Shown here: positions 52,201 through 59,442 of the stretch, in pieces | How positions within the stretch are numbered: the stretch's first letter is position 1 | How the letters are laid out: each line of letters begins with the position of its first letter | DNA from: SUG1106 sp964651095 | GTDB taxonomy: Bacteria; Bacillota; Clostridia; Peptostreptococcales; Anaerovoracaceae | Assembly: GCA_964651095.1 (NCBI GenBank) | Contig: CAZYWO010000001.1 | Span: 1-60,461 of the forward strand | Length of the DNA: 60,461 bases | Reading direction: 5' to 3' | Notes under the pieces: generated by a model | Told to the model about the DNA's origin: nothing | The model's database searches: none | The model's input: the letters and a program-made list of their open reading frames with translations, nothing else | Translations under genes and position numbers: made by a program

Positions 52201-55200
52201 CTTAGCTGCCGCACGGTTAACGGCGTTTTCACACTCCCTGCGGATAAGGCCGGTATCACTGCTTTCGGTTGATTGAAGATATTCACTATCACGCAAAACC
52301 GCACTTACGAAGTTGGTGGTATATACCCTTAAAATGTCCGTTTCCGTCTGTATAAACGAAGGATATTTTTCTTCCATGAAGTCCGCAAGCCGTCGAAGGT
52401 TTTCTCCTTTGATATCTCCGTCATCCGACAGCAGAGCAAGATCTGCTTTTTCATTCAGCAATCGTTCGGAAGAATGTTCAAATTCAAGAGTACCGTAATC
52501 GTAAAGCGTTGTTCGGCCCAAGGTATACAGTTGTTCAAGAAACCTTTCATCGCCATTCTCTCCAGACTTTGCCTTAAAGGCTTCTCTTATGTCGTAGGGA
52601 TAAAGCACCGTTTCGACAATCTGGCCTTTTGAGTCGTTACCGTCAGGATTATAATATGTCCACACAATACTTTCGTTTTCGGAATTGTAGATGAATTTGT
52701 TAATGCCTAAAATGAAATGTTTCCGCAGTTCCTGTTCATGAAGTAGCGGATATGTTTCGTCCACAACCTCTGTGTGTAGCTGGATACGAAACTCAGGTAC
52801 ATCGGAATACAGTCGTATAAGCTCTACATCGCCCGAATTGAGAACCGCACGGCGCACAGCAGCATTGCCCTCAATCACGGCATTTTCTCGGTCAGCGTTC
52901 AGACAGGCGTTTCGGTAAAGCATATCGTCCGTTACTGCTGCAATGACTGTCGGTTTATGCTTTGCAAGTGAGGTTTCAATATGTGTAAATGACGGCTCCG
53001 TTTCATATGCATCGATATTGCGTTCTGCCTCACGGTCAACGGACAGCAAAGTATAAATGCCACGCTTGCCCGTATTAGAATCTATTGCGGAAATGGTCAC
53101 ATCATACTTATCCCTGAGTTTTTCGATATTGGCTTCAAGAGTAAAGGCGGGAATACCGCAAAAATCCACCTTGCCGATATTTTTAATCTCTCTTTGTGCG
53201 AGGTGTATATCCAATACATCGGCTGCGATTTTTGCATCTTCGCCGTACATTTCAAAAAAATCTCCGACTTGGAACAGCACTATATCCGATGAATGAGCTT
53301 CTTTTATGGCGGCGTATTCGCTGCGTACATCATTGCTGCCGCTTATTTGTGGTATTTCCTGCTCTGTCTTATGTCGGGAAACATGCTCAAGTTCCTTCGG
53401 GTTTAAATATTTCCCATTTATGATAAGGCTGTTTATACGCCGTTCCGCCTGCTCCCACTTTATGAGAGTTTTTGCGTAGGGTGCGGAAATACCATCGTGG
53501 CCGTACTCAATTCCCTTTCCATCGTGCTTTTCGTAAAATTTTCCGTTATAGCTTCCGCCCATGCCATACTCATCTTTAAGAAACTTTATCCTTTTCGCTT
53601 TATCGGAGTTACCGTCAAAAAAGCGGTATATTCGGTATTTGCTTTCTGAAATATTACTGCCCCGGCTTAATATATTATTTATCTCGTCCTCGGAAATAAA
53701 TCTCTCCGGCGAAGTACGGCTCAGGCTTTCGGCGGTATATTCCTTTCTCGGCAGATACAAATCCCCGATGGCGGCGTCAGCTTCTGGCGGATTGTGAAAC
53801 CGTGAACGCATAATATCGGAGTTTTCGCTGTACAGCTCACAGAGTTTTTCAGTTATACGCTTGGTTTCGTCAAGCCCTTCGGCGGTTTGCAGATGCGCCG
53901 CAATTCTCGCCGTCTCCTTGGGGAAACCTTCTCGGCTCCCAAAAACCTCGGCTTCAAAAAGCGTATTTAATTCGGGATAAACCTCATAATTCAAATCCTG
54001 CTTCATATACCAAAAGGTTTCCGCCGTTTTTTGATACTCGTAGTCTTTCATTTGAAGAAGCACGTCCTTCGGAGCATACCTCCCCAAATCCAGTAAAGCA
54101 TCAATTCGCTCTGAGGCGGCTTCCCATGAAAGCAGCGTTGCTCTTTCTGCCTGTGCCGAGCCGCCAAAGGCAATACGGATTCCGGCCTCGTCCCACCAAG
54201 CGGAAACCTTTACTCCGTCAAGGATAAAGCCCTTGCCGTCAGTGTCGTACAGCTTTTGCAGAAATGCGGCCTTTTCTTCCATGGGTTTGTTTTTACTGAA
54301 CTCAATGCAGATTTCAAGCACGCTGTTTTCCTCATTGGTGCCGTCACAGAGCACCTCGTCAATAACTTGCTGGGGAACAGAAAAAGCGAAGCTCGTCTGC
54401 TCCGCCTCTCCGATATGTTCCTGATACTCTGCCGCAGGCACTGTATCAAGAAAGCTTAACTGTACACTATCTCCCGAAGTACCACTTCCTCCGCCGAATG
54501 CTTGTAGTTGTTCATCAGCCCCGCCCATTTCAGGGGATTGCGCTGCTTCAGTGCTTCGTCCGTCCCGTCCTGTTCGGCCATTCTCTGAATTATCTGCTCC
54601 TCCGTCTGTTCTGCTGTTTCGCTCACTGTTGCCAGATGCTCCGAAAGCTTCCCGTTCCGCAGCAGATCCATCAGTTCCGTCTTTTTGTTCTCCATTAAGT
54701 GTTCCATGCACAGTTTCCCGTACCGGCCTATGGGCTTCCCCGTCTGAAGATACATAGCTTCCAGATTGGGGATATACATTCCGTTCGCTTCCTTGTAAAC
54801 CATTTCCATATACATTCTCCTTTTCTTTACGTTTTACGGTCTTTTCAACCGTTCTTAATATGTTTTGTGCAACGCTGCTGACCTTGCTTCCAAATCCGCT
54901 CAATTCCTCCGGGTCGGAGGGAACGGTAAGCCCGTCTGTAACGATGATGTTATCAGGAGACAATTCCATTCGGCTCAGCAGCATATATATTACCGACGCT
55001 TCCGCTGACGAAAGATACTTCTGGCTCAAATCCGGCATTTCTTTCCTTACTGCATTATGTGCAGAACAGATAACCGCATCAACTATTGTAGTATTTACTT
55101 TTAATCCCCCAAATGAATTTTCAAGTTCTTCAATAACAGCATCTTCGGTTTCCATACGAAACTGCCAGAGCCTTATGTCCTGTCCCTGCCTTCTGTATGT

Positions 55201-55491
55201 GTCGGAAACATCATAAACATACTCTAACTTAAAGCTGTCGCCGACGTCTCTGAGCAAAGCTATTCCCTTCGAGCCCTTATGTATACCTCTTTTCAGGGTG
55301 TCTGTCCAAACCTTAAAAGATGCGCAGGCAGACGCATCGGGCCGCTGAGCATAAATCATAAGCTGATCCATGAATGAATACTTATAGTTCGCTGCTGCGG
55401 TCTTTAAAAATTCTGCCCATTTAGTTCCTCCGCTGCTTACAGACTTAAGCGCATCCTCATAAAGTGCAGCCATCGCCAATATTTTTTTCAA
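46249..55491 (-). CDS. Giant DNA methylase/SNF2-type helicase with ssDNA-binding and MutS-I-like domains
   Basis: A 3080-residue protein, the largest here. From N to C: an ArdC-like ssDNA-binding start (about 20-85, YSFMDQLMIYAQRPDA, KGSKGIALL); a linker rich in G, S, E (about 225-345); a MutS domain-I-like stretch (about 718-830, IVLFQVGDFFEMYGEDA); an adenine-methylase domain (motif I LEPSMGVGNF about 1502, motif IV NVPFG about 1566, where the family has NPP[YF]); an SNF2-like helicase with HSVGAGKTFTM (about 2174), DESDEF (about 2336) and GRVIRQG (about 2675); and a C-terminal helical part. TTG start with GGGAGG. Such proteins occur on Clostridia elements and may protect or restart the incoming DNA. 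The tail is DLEMEV. Confidence 0.88.
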   Translation of the reverse strand: MKKILAMAALYEDALKSVSSGGTKWAEFLKTAAANYKYSFMDQLMIYAQRPDASACASFKVWTDTLKRGIHKGSKGIALLRDVGDSFKLEYVYDVSDTYRRQGQDIRLWQFRMETEDAVIEELENSFGGLKVNTTIVDAVICSAHNAVRKEMPDLSQKYLSSAEASVIYMLLSRMELSPDNIIVTDGLTVPSDPEELSGFGSKVSSVAQNILRTVEKTVKRKEKENVYGNGLQGSERNVYPQSGSYVSSDGEAHRPVRETVHGTLNGEQKDGTDGSAAEREAFGASGNSERNSRTDGGADNSENGRTGRDGRSTEAAQSPEMGGADEQLQAFGGGSGTSGDSVQLSFLDTVPAAEYQEHIGEAEQTSFAFSVPQQVIDEVLCDGTNEENSVLEICIEFSKNKPMEEKAAFLQKLYDTDGKGFILDGVKVSAWWDEAGIRIAFGGSAQAERATLLSWEAASERIDALLDLGRYAPKDVLLQMKDYEYQKTAETFWYMKQDLNYEVYPELNTLFEAEVFGSREGFPKETARIAAHLQTAEGLDETKRITEKLCELYSENSDIMRSRFHNPPEADAAIGDLYLPRKEYTAESLSRTSPERFISEDEINNILSRGSNISESKYRIYRFFDGNSDKAKRIKFLKDEYGMGGSYNGKFYEKHDGKGIEYGHDGISAPYAKTLIKWEQAERRINSLIINGKYLNPKELEHVSRHKTEQEIPQISGSNDVRSEYAAIKEAHSSDIVLFQVGDFFEMYGEDAKIAADVLDIHLAQREIKNIGKVDFCGIPAFTLEANIEKLRDKYDVTISAIDSNTGKRGIYTLLSVDREAERNIDAYETEPSFTHIETSLAKHKPTVIAAVTDDMLYRNACLNADRENAVIEGNAAVRRAVLNSGDVELIRLYSDVPEFRIQLHTEVVDETYPLLHEQELRKHFILGINKFIYNSENESIVWTYYNPDGNDSKGQIVETVLYPYDIREAFKAKSGENGDERFLEQLYTLGRTTLYDYGTLEFEHSSERLLNEKADLALLSDDGDIKGENLRRLADFMEEKYPSFIQTETDILRVYTTNFVSAVLRDSEYLQSTESSDTGLIRRECENAVNRAAAKLPTDEEHESFHVLFSDNMDFRQRLYDNVFKSAYTDMMKNVEKTFAGTERTSNRKTAEERNYYFLSDLAPEIISGETRYIRFEAGESFMPLTIERLSEDRISVSHFYVQNGDVMYDPDMEFIIDKENMALTPQTYRQDGLAVYQSVENGSTTVKELNTFAGQWFSNIRSQGYVKKREIKEINGEDVELNYSETPDIIGKELMIGDRKYVVDSISGEDAVLKDITFQNGTGFPIFRSESVEWLKRVVDLQKHDSKPFTEKTTAIYHAEENNLPYDIVVNTISTDTLTSERRNFRITNDELGYGGQKEKFRMNMEAISVLKQCESENRFATPEEQEILSRYVGWGGLPEAFDSSKENWSKEYTELKELLTVEEYEQARASTLDAHYTPPTIIKAMYKTIENMGFSKGNILEPSMGVGNFFGMLPESMSQSNLYGVELDSITGKIAKQLYPKADITVAGFETTDRRDFYDLAVGNVPFGQYQVSDKAYNKLGFPIHDYFIAKAIDQVRPGGVIAFVTSRYTMDKQSPEARQYFAKRAELLGAIRLPNTAFKANAGTSVVSDIIFLQKRESPIEIEPDWLHLGVNKDGFSINSYFINNPDMILGHQTSKSTQYGKDDFTVVPYEGVTLEEQLKEAIKNIHGTYIEAEIGEDIDEQDNNPIPADPDARNYSYTIYNEKIYYKETDKMYPADIPKSSEERVKGMIEVRDIVRSVIAAQLEGESDEVVQELQEKLNNTYDRFADRFGRINDKINKRAFSRDDGYYLIASIENFDSKGNFAGKGQIFNERTIRPKTVVTHVDTASEALALSYAEKARVDMDYMSALTGKSETELYSELKGEIFLNPKTGLGANGNKYLVRSEYLSGNVREKLEFASKAAELYSEEYSINVSALEAVQPERLTAEDIIVRLGSTWVPTDIITEFCREIAKPSFWQEDKIYAQYSKESGNWNVNGKSIISNVHTDKTYGTNYKNALEIIEDTLNLKDVKIYKTITENGKEKRVINHEATILTQQKQRDIRNKFEEWIWMNPDRRKRLEDIYNEKFNSIRSREYDGSNLILSGINSEIALRPNQLVAAARVIYGGNTLIAHSVGAGKTFTMIAAAMESKRLGLCSKSLFVVPNHIVDQWAKDFLRLYPSANILAVTEKDFEKSARKKFCGRIAANNYDAVIIGHSQFEKIPMSQEYQEKHLERQIFDITEAITNSNSADRWSVKQLELTKKRLTEKLKKLTETGTKDDVIKFEELGIDRIFVDESDEFKNLYLYTKMRNIAGIAQTEAQKSNDLFMKCRYLDEITGGRGVIFATGTPISNSMTELYTIQRYLQYDVLNESGLINFDDWASTFGETVTAMELNPEGTGQRFRTRFAKFNNLPELMTMFKEVADIQTADMLNLPVPEAEFITEISKPSDLQKKIVKSFGMRADRIRKGDPMKFTRDGDISIEDNMLLVTNDGRKLALDQRLINPLAPDDSQSKVNLCAQRVFNHWSDGMDERLTQLVFCDISTPDKSNFNVYDDLKEKLIKMGIPPEEIAYIHSAKTKAAKEELFAKVRSGEVRVLIGSTQKMGAGTNVQERLIAIHDLDCPWRPRDLEQRAGRVIRQGNRNKKVYIHRYVTEGTFDAYLYQIIENKQKFISQIMTGKVPARSASDVDETVLSYAEIKALATGNPLIKEKMELETEIQRLKLLKNGFVLQKSAIAQNLKIGYPKKIEYHKKYIEDYEADIKTRNAETKPDFEITLEGIVYRNKEKAGKAIIELCRKYNSSTHIGSYRGFSLKIEPSLFFGEYSYAMILLGKQAHKTELGSSPIGNITRMDNVLNDFENVIVKHNEKISETESDIAAAKELLTKEWEHKDELEAMEIRLAEIDTKLNLDAENPEEKAFYETVQELFSPIVEGTPYIEMGKFMLESMGGSIFSIAHYERQGDFYGKEPCFSFEFLKETNEIHILEYFVDSEEIRYSLLDDRIETNLGGLSEQDLPGLFKKLIEEVCAAQDAAEDLEMEV

Positions 55492-55552
55492 AACTTTTAC
55501 CTCCCTAAGTTTTATCGCCCCCTCGTGATGTCTGTATTCTTATTTGTTAGAT

Positions 55553-56002
55553 TCATGGCGTTACCGCCTTACTCCACCGGGTTTTCATTTCATGTGGATA
55601 TTGATTTTTATCCTGAGGGCAACTTCGACCGTTCCATTCAATCCCTCCGGCCCTGCCCTCGCACAACCAGCCTGCCGCTTTTAGGCTAACGCCGGTTTCG
55701 CTTTCTAAAATATATGTAATGATTTTGGAATATCCCATAGCACGGGCAGCACGCCATGCCGCCGCATATAAAATGCTACATGCGTTTTTTGTTCCATCGG
55801 TGCAAAGGCGATTGACCTCTAAGGTCATGCCATCGTCAAGATACCTACTCACAGGTCTGCCGCATATGCACACACCCACGAGCCTCCCGTTCTCGCATAC
55901 ACCTATTGAAAACTTATGGCCTCGGCTGGGCTTATGATGGCGGTGGTACTTTGATACAAAATTGTTTGCCTGCCTAAGTGTTATCGGCACTAAACTCAGC
56001 AT
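55553..56002 (-). CDS. XF1762-family GNAT-like protein
   Basis: About 149 residues. I choose the ATG at 56002, eight bases after GGAG. The N-terminus LVPITLRQANNFVSKYHRHH and the following KFSIGVCENGRLVGVCICGRP and SILYAAAWRAARAMGYSKIITY match the XF1762 family, an acetyltransferase-like fold met on phages and mobile elements. The role is unknown; acetylation of a phage or host component is a guess. It overlaps the XRE regulator by seven bases. Confidence 0.78.
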   Translation of the reverse strand: MLSLVPITLRQANNFVSKYHRHHKPSRGHKFSIGVCENGRLVGVCICGRPVSRYLDDGMTLEVNRLCTDGTKNACSILYAAAWRAARAMGYSKIITYILESETGVSLKAAGWLCEGRAGGIEWNGRSCPQDKNQYPHEMKTRWSKAVTP

Positions 56003-56214
56003 GGTGTTGTCTCCAGCCCTAAAAGCCAATCCGCAGAAACATTAAATTCCCGGCATATAGCAATGATACACCTTGCTGATGGAACATTTATGCCATTTTC
56101 CCAGTTGAACCATTGTGTACCGCTCGCTCCTATGCTATCAGCCGCTCTTTGATAGGATAAATTTCTCTCGACACGGAGTTTGTACATTCTGTCGCTTAAT
56201 ATTGTTTCATTCAT
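55996..56214 (-). CDS. XRE-family helix-turn-helix regulator
   Basis: A 72-residue Cro/CI-type protein: helix-turn-helix MYKLRVERNLSYQRAADSIGASGTQW and then the usual NWENGINVPSARCIIAICREFNVSADWLLG. Strong AGGAGG seven bases before the ATG. It is a likely regulator of the transfer or excision genes and a candidate reader of the palindrome upstream of the pilus promoter. Confidence 0.85.
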   Translation of the reverse strand: MNETILSDRMYKLRVERNLSYQRAADSIGASGTQWFNWENGINVPSARCIIAICREFNVSADWLLGLETTPC

Positions 56215-56225
56215 GCTTCCGCCTC

Positions 56226-56375
56226 CTACAGTTCATTGTCTATTTTGGATTCTTCTTTCAGCCATTTCTTTATATGTTCAATACAGTGTGTACAGTTCTG
56301 ACCGAGACAAATCCCTGTACAAAAGCCTGTTTCTACGATATCTTTTATTCCTTCAGCCATTTCCGTCAAGGACAT
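56226..56375 (-). CDS. Small Cys-rich ORF
   Basis: A 49-residue frame from ATG 56375 to TAG, immediately behind the DUF3849 gene. It has TGFCTGICLGQNCTHCIEHI, i.e. four Cys in a C-x3-C-x4-C-x2-C row, and ends in KIDNEL, again an acidic tail with E-L. The ribosome site is weak, so translation may be coupled. The four spaced Cys suggest metal binding; otherwise unknown. Confidence 0.5.
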   Translation of the reverse strand: MSLTEMAEGIKDIVETGFCTGICLGQNCTHCIEHIKKWLKEESKIDNEL

Positions 56376-56398
56376 ATTCTTTATTCTCTCATAGTTGT

Positions 56399-57154
56399 TC
56401 AAAGCTCAAATTCCTCTGCTTTGCCTGCAATACCCCAACTTTCGGCAACGCCATCTGCAAAGGATTCGACACAGTTGTGTATCTCTGCCATATGATCAGC
56501 TTCACAGTCGAGCCAAGCCTGATAACAGGAAGCAATAGGACAGGGCAGCATAAGCAATGCCTTTGTTTGTGCTTCGGTTAAAACGTCGCTTTTCAAGGAA
56601 ATAAGAATATCGTCACGCACCGACTTTTCATAGGCTCTTTCTATTATTTCTTCCGCAGGCATTTTCTTCAGGAGCTCCACATAATCACGCTGCTCTCCAT
56701 CCGCCCGTTCTTGCAGCATAACAGTCAATTCAGCATGAGAAAAATCGTCCAAATTTATTTCTTCGGCTTTTTTCAATTCGTCTCGAACCTGAGTAACAAG
56801 AGTATCCAAAATTCCGGGATGAATGTTAAGATAGGGGACATTTCCCTTAAATTTATCGGCTATCAGTTTTTGTCCCCAAGAGCGGTTTTCTCGTGATATT
56901 CTTACGTCCCAATCACCTATGGAGTTGATATTGCCGGCAAGAACCAGACATAACCGCTGAGCCCCAAACTCATTAAGAAGCCTTTGTGCCCCATCGCTTG
57001 CCAAAGATGAACCGTTATAGTTATCTTTTATCATATTTATGATTCTGTCCCGGCATCGGGCATTTTCCTCTTCAGAAATCCGGAAAAGGTATTCCTCACC
57101 CCTTGACTTCGCAATTCCGGGGGAATGAGGATACACGTCTTTTATAGTTTTCAT
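56399..57154 (-). CDS. DUF3849-type mobile-element protein
   Basis: About 251 residues. I choose the ATG at 57154, five bases after a consensus AAGGAGG. The stretch ENARCRDRIINMIKDNY, QRLCLVLAGNI, ISRENRSWGQKLIAD and the YLNIHPGILDTLVTQVRDEL element match the DUF3849 family known from Clostridia conjugative elements (family NTVQ..WDGRIS..NK.WA). Function unknown. Cytosolic, ends in KAEEFEL, one of the shared acidic tails. Its last 20 bases are the same as those at the end of the next gene upstream. Confidence 0.75.
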   Translation of the reverse strand: MKTIKDVYPHSPGIAKSRGEEYLFRISEEENARCRDRIINMIKDNYNGSSLASDGAQRLLNEFGAQRLCLVLAGNINSIGDWDVRISRENRSWGQKLIADKFKGNVPYLNIHPGILDTLVTQVRDELKKAEEINLDDFSHAELTVMLQERADGEQRDYVELLKKMPAEEIIERAYEKSVRDDILISLKSDVLTEAQTKALLMLPCPIASCYQAWLDCEADHMAEIHNCVESFADGVAESWGIAGKAEEFEL

Positions 57155-57178
57155 TTTGTTCCTCCTTAAGTTCACATC

Positions 57179-57511
57179 TTAAAGCTCAAATTCCTCTGCT
57201 TCGTTTACCGCAGCCTCACTTTCTGCAAGGCAAAACTCTTTTATGCCCACTGCTATATCAAAATCAGAATCCTTGCCACAGGCATTATAGTGGAAAAAAG
57301 TATTCAAAGCTTGCGCAATAGCCATTGCATGTCTTTTATCAAAAACGTCAATAAAATCGTCGTAAGTGTAAGGACGAGAATCAAAAGGTAAAGAACGACA
57401 CTTAGACAGGCATGGCAAGGCAATGAATGAACCTAAAACACGTGGAACATAAATCAACGTATAACGAATACCATCAAGAAAAAAAGGAATCTCACTAATC
57501 TCATTAAACAT
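57179..57511 (-). CDS. Hypothetical protein with acidic tail
   Basis: A 110-residue soluble protein that I do not recognise. The middle has YTYDDFIDVFDKRHAMAIAQAL and the C-terminus is VNEAEEFEL. It lies between parB and the DUF3849 gene and shares with the latter the last stretch of DNA and the EEFEL end, although the two proteins are otherwise unlike. It may be a small partner of the DUF3849 protein. Confidence 0.6.
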   Translation of the reverse strand: MFNEISEIPFFLDGIRYTLIYVPRVLGSFIALPCLSKCRSLPFDSRPYTYDDFIDVFDKRHAMAIAQALNTFFHYNACGKDSDFDIAVGIKEFCLAESEAAVNEAEEFEL

Positions 57512-57552
57512 TTAAATCTACCTCTTTCTTTCACTTTTTTGAGTGCCTGATA

Positions 57553-58605
57553 TTACATTTCTTCTTCGATTCCGGCTTCCATGTTATCCTCAAACTCGGC
57601 GCTATGTTCAACATAAAACTCCAAAGCCCTAATTATATATTCCTCGATTTCCTTTTTGGATTGGGTGGGAGCAAAATATTTCTGAGCAAACCCAAGGTTT
57701 ATATTTTTTGTTTTTGTTCCTATGGTTTTTCTTGCGGCAGTTTGGTTATACGTTCCGTTGAGTATCATCTCCGTAACCTCGTTGCTGAGTTTACCCTCTT
57801 TAAAGGTTTTTCTTATCAGCTCTGCCTTTTTTATATCAAGCTTATAGCTTTCAATCTCATCGAGCCTTTGGGCAAGGAACCTCTGAGCATCATGGCTGAT
57901 ATAAGAAATTTCCACAGCCGCCACAAGGCCGATGCGCTCGTCGTCCAACAGCTCCAGCATTTCATCACTGAGCTTGGCAATGCACAAATATCTTGCCACA
58001 TTTCTTCTGGAAAGCCCGTATTTTTCGCCGCTCTCTTTCAGGTTATCCGACTTTGTGCCAAATTGGCACAAAGTTGAGTTTTCCCCGTCGTTAAGGGATT
58101 TCATGAGGGCTTCAATCTCATTTATTATGTCGCTTCTCTTGCCCTGAGCACGTACCGCATCCATATGAGCTGCCAATACAAACGCCCGTTGTGAGTGGCT
58201 CATGTCGGATATACCACGCTGATAAAGATTGGTTTCTGTAACAATAAGCTTTGCTTCTTCCTCTGTAAGGTTATCCTTGACTATAACAGGAACTTCACTG
58301 AATCCGGCAAGCTTCGCAGCATTTACTCGGTTGTGGCCCGAAAGTATTTCGTAGTGACTGTCGTCAATTTTGCGGACTATAATGGGGCAGATTATTCCGT
58401 TGGCTTTTATGCTTTCTATCATGTCGTTAAGGCGTTCTCCCTCGTACAGCTTAAAACGGTGCTTTGAGTATGGCATAAGCATCTCAACCGGCAGGACGGA
58501 CGGCAGACCGGTTTCTGTTGTATCTGTTGTCGCAGAAGTATCTCCGAACAGCGTACCGAAATTTTCAGGCTTTTTCAGTTTAATACTTGATCCTCCTATC
58601 GGCAT
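57553..58605 (-). CDS. parB: ParB-like partition protein
   Basis: A 350-residue ParB/Spo0J protein: ParB-N with LNDMIESIKANGIICPIIVRKI, EILSGHNRVNAAKLAG and VTETNLYQRGISDMSHSQRA, then the HTH part (KYGLSRRNVARYLCIAKLSDE). It binds a centromere-like site and works with ParA to place the element. AAGGAG six bases upstream; coding overlap with parA is none (two-base gap). It ends in MEAGIEEEM, an acidic tail of the shared type. I found no obvious parS palindrome nearby. Confidence 0.9.
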   Translation of the reverse strand: MPIGGSSIKLKKPENFGTLFGDTSATTDTTETGLPSVLPVEMLMPYSKHRFKLYEGERLNDMIESIKANGIICPIIVRKIDDSHYEILSGHNRVNAAKLAGFSEVPVIVKDNLTEEEAKLIVTETNLYQRGISDMSHSQRAFVLAAHMDAVRAQGKRSDIINEIEALMKSLNDGENSTLCQFGTKSDNLKESGEKYGLSRRNVARYLCIAKLSDEMLELLDDERIGLVAAVEISYISHDAQRFLAQRLDEIESYKLDIKKAELIRKTFKEGKLSNEVTEMILNGTYNQTAARKTIGTKTKNINLGFAQKYFAPTQSKKEIEEYIIRALEFYVEHSAEFEDNMEAGIEEEM

Positions 58606-58607
58606 TT

Positions 58608-59408
58608 CTATCTCTCCTTTCTCTCAAGTAAAATTTCATCTGTCAAGGCAGCATAGCTCTGGGCCAGTTTGCATTTGTGGTCATAATTCGCCGCTGCCAC
58701 ACCCTCCTGAGCCATAGCTCCTGTTTTCGCATAGGTGGGTATTTGTGTTTCATATATTTTTATACCGCTGCCGTAAGCTTCACGCACGGAGTTTACGATA
58801 ACCGAGCTGTAGCTTGTGCGCCGATCCAGTTTCGTTATCAGAACTCCGTCTATTTTAAGGCGGCGGTTAAGCTTTTTTCTCACATTCGATATGGTAGACA
58901 GCAATGCCTCCATACCCTTTGCGCTGTAATAATCATCTGCCTGCACCGGTATTATAACACTGTCGGCAGCCGTGAGAATATTTATCATCAGCAGTCCGAA
59001 GTGGGGGAGGGCATCAATAATTATATAGTCATAATTCGGAGCATAATATTCCACAATGCTTTTCAGTATCATTTCACGGCACATATTTCCCGCAATGGAT
59101 ACCTCAACCGTGGAAAGGTCAATGTTGCTGGGAATAACATCAACCCCCTGACATGAAACAATATGTTCGCCGGGATTGGCAAGCTCATCTGTTTCAACTA
59201 TTTCCCTAAATAAGTACGGCAATCCCAACGTCAGCTCGTCCGGGCTTTCTATGCCCATAGCCATTGATGCGTTCCCCTGCGGGTCAGCATCAATGAGCAT
59301 CACACGATAACCTTTCTTCTGGAGACACACAGCTAAATTTATTGCTGTGGTGGTTTTTCCCACACCTCCTTTTTGGTTTACTACGGCTTTTACTTTGCAG
59401 TTGTTCAT
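58608..59408 (-). CDS. parA: ParA partition ATPase
   Basis: A 266-residue ParA/Soj ATPase with the deviant Walker A KGGVGKT (13-19), LIDADPQGNAS, YDYIIIDALPHFGLL and the DDYYSAKGMEALL stretch. It forms the DNA-binding partner of ParB for segregation. A parAB pair fits a low-copy plasmid or an ICE that stays for a time as a circle. GGGAG eight bases before the ATG. Confidence 0.93.
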   Translation of the reverse strand: MNNCKVKAVVNQKGGVGKTTTAINLAVCLQKKGYRVMLIDADPQGNASMAMGIESPDELTLGLPYLFREIVETDELANPGEHIVSCQGVDVIPSNIDLSTVEVSIAGNMCREMILKSIVEYYAPNYDYIIIDALPHFGLLMINILTAADSVIIPVQADDYYSAKGMEALLSTISNVRKKLNRRLKIDGVLITKLDRRTSYSSVIVNSVREAYGSGIKIYETQIPTYAKTGAMAQEGVAAANYDHKCKLAQSYAALTDEILLERKER

Positions 59409-59442
59409 AGTGTTTTCTCCCTTTCTTCCTTAATTTATTTCT

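Noticed and set aside
58608..59442. A parS centromere site near parAB
   Set aside because: I found no 16-base palindrome of the usual type between integrase, parA and parB.
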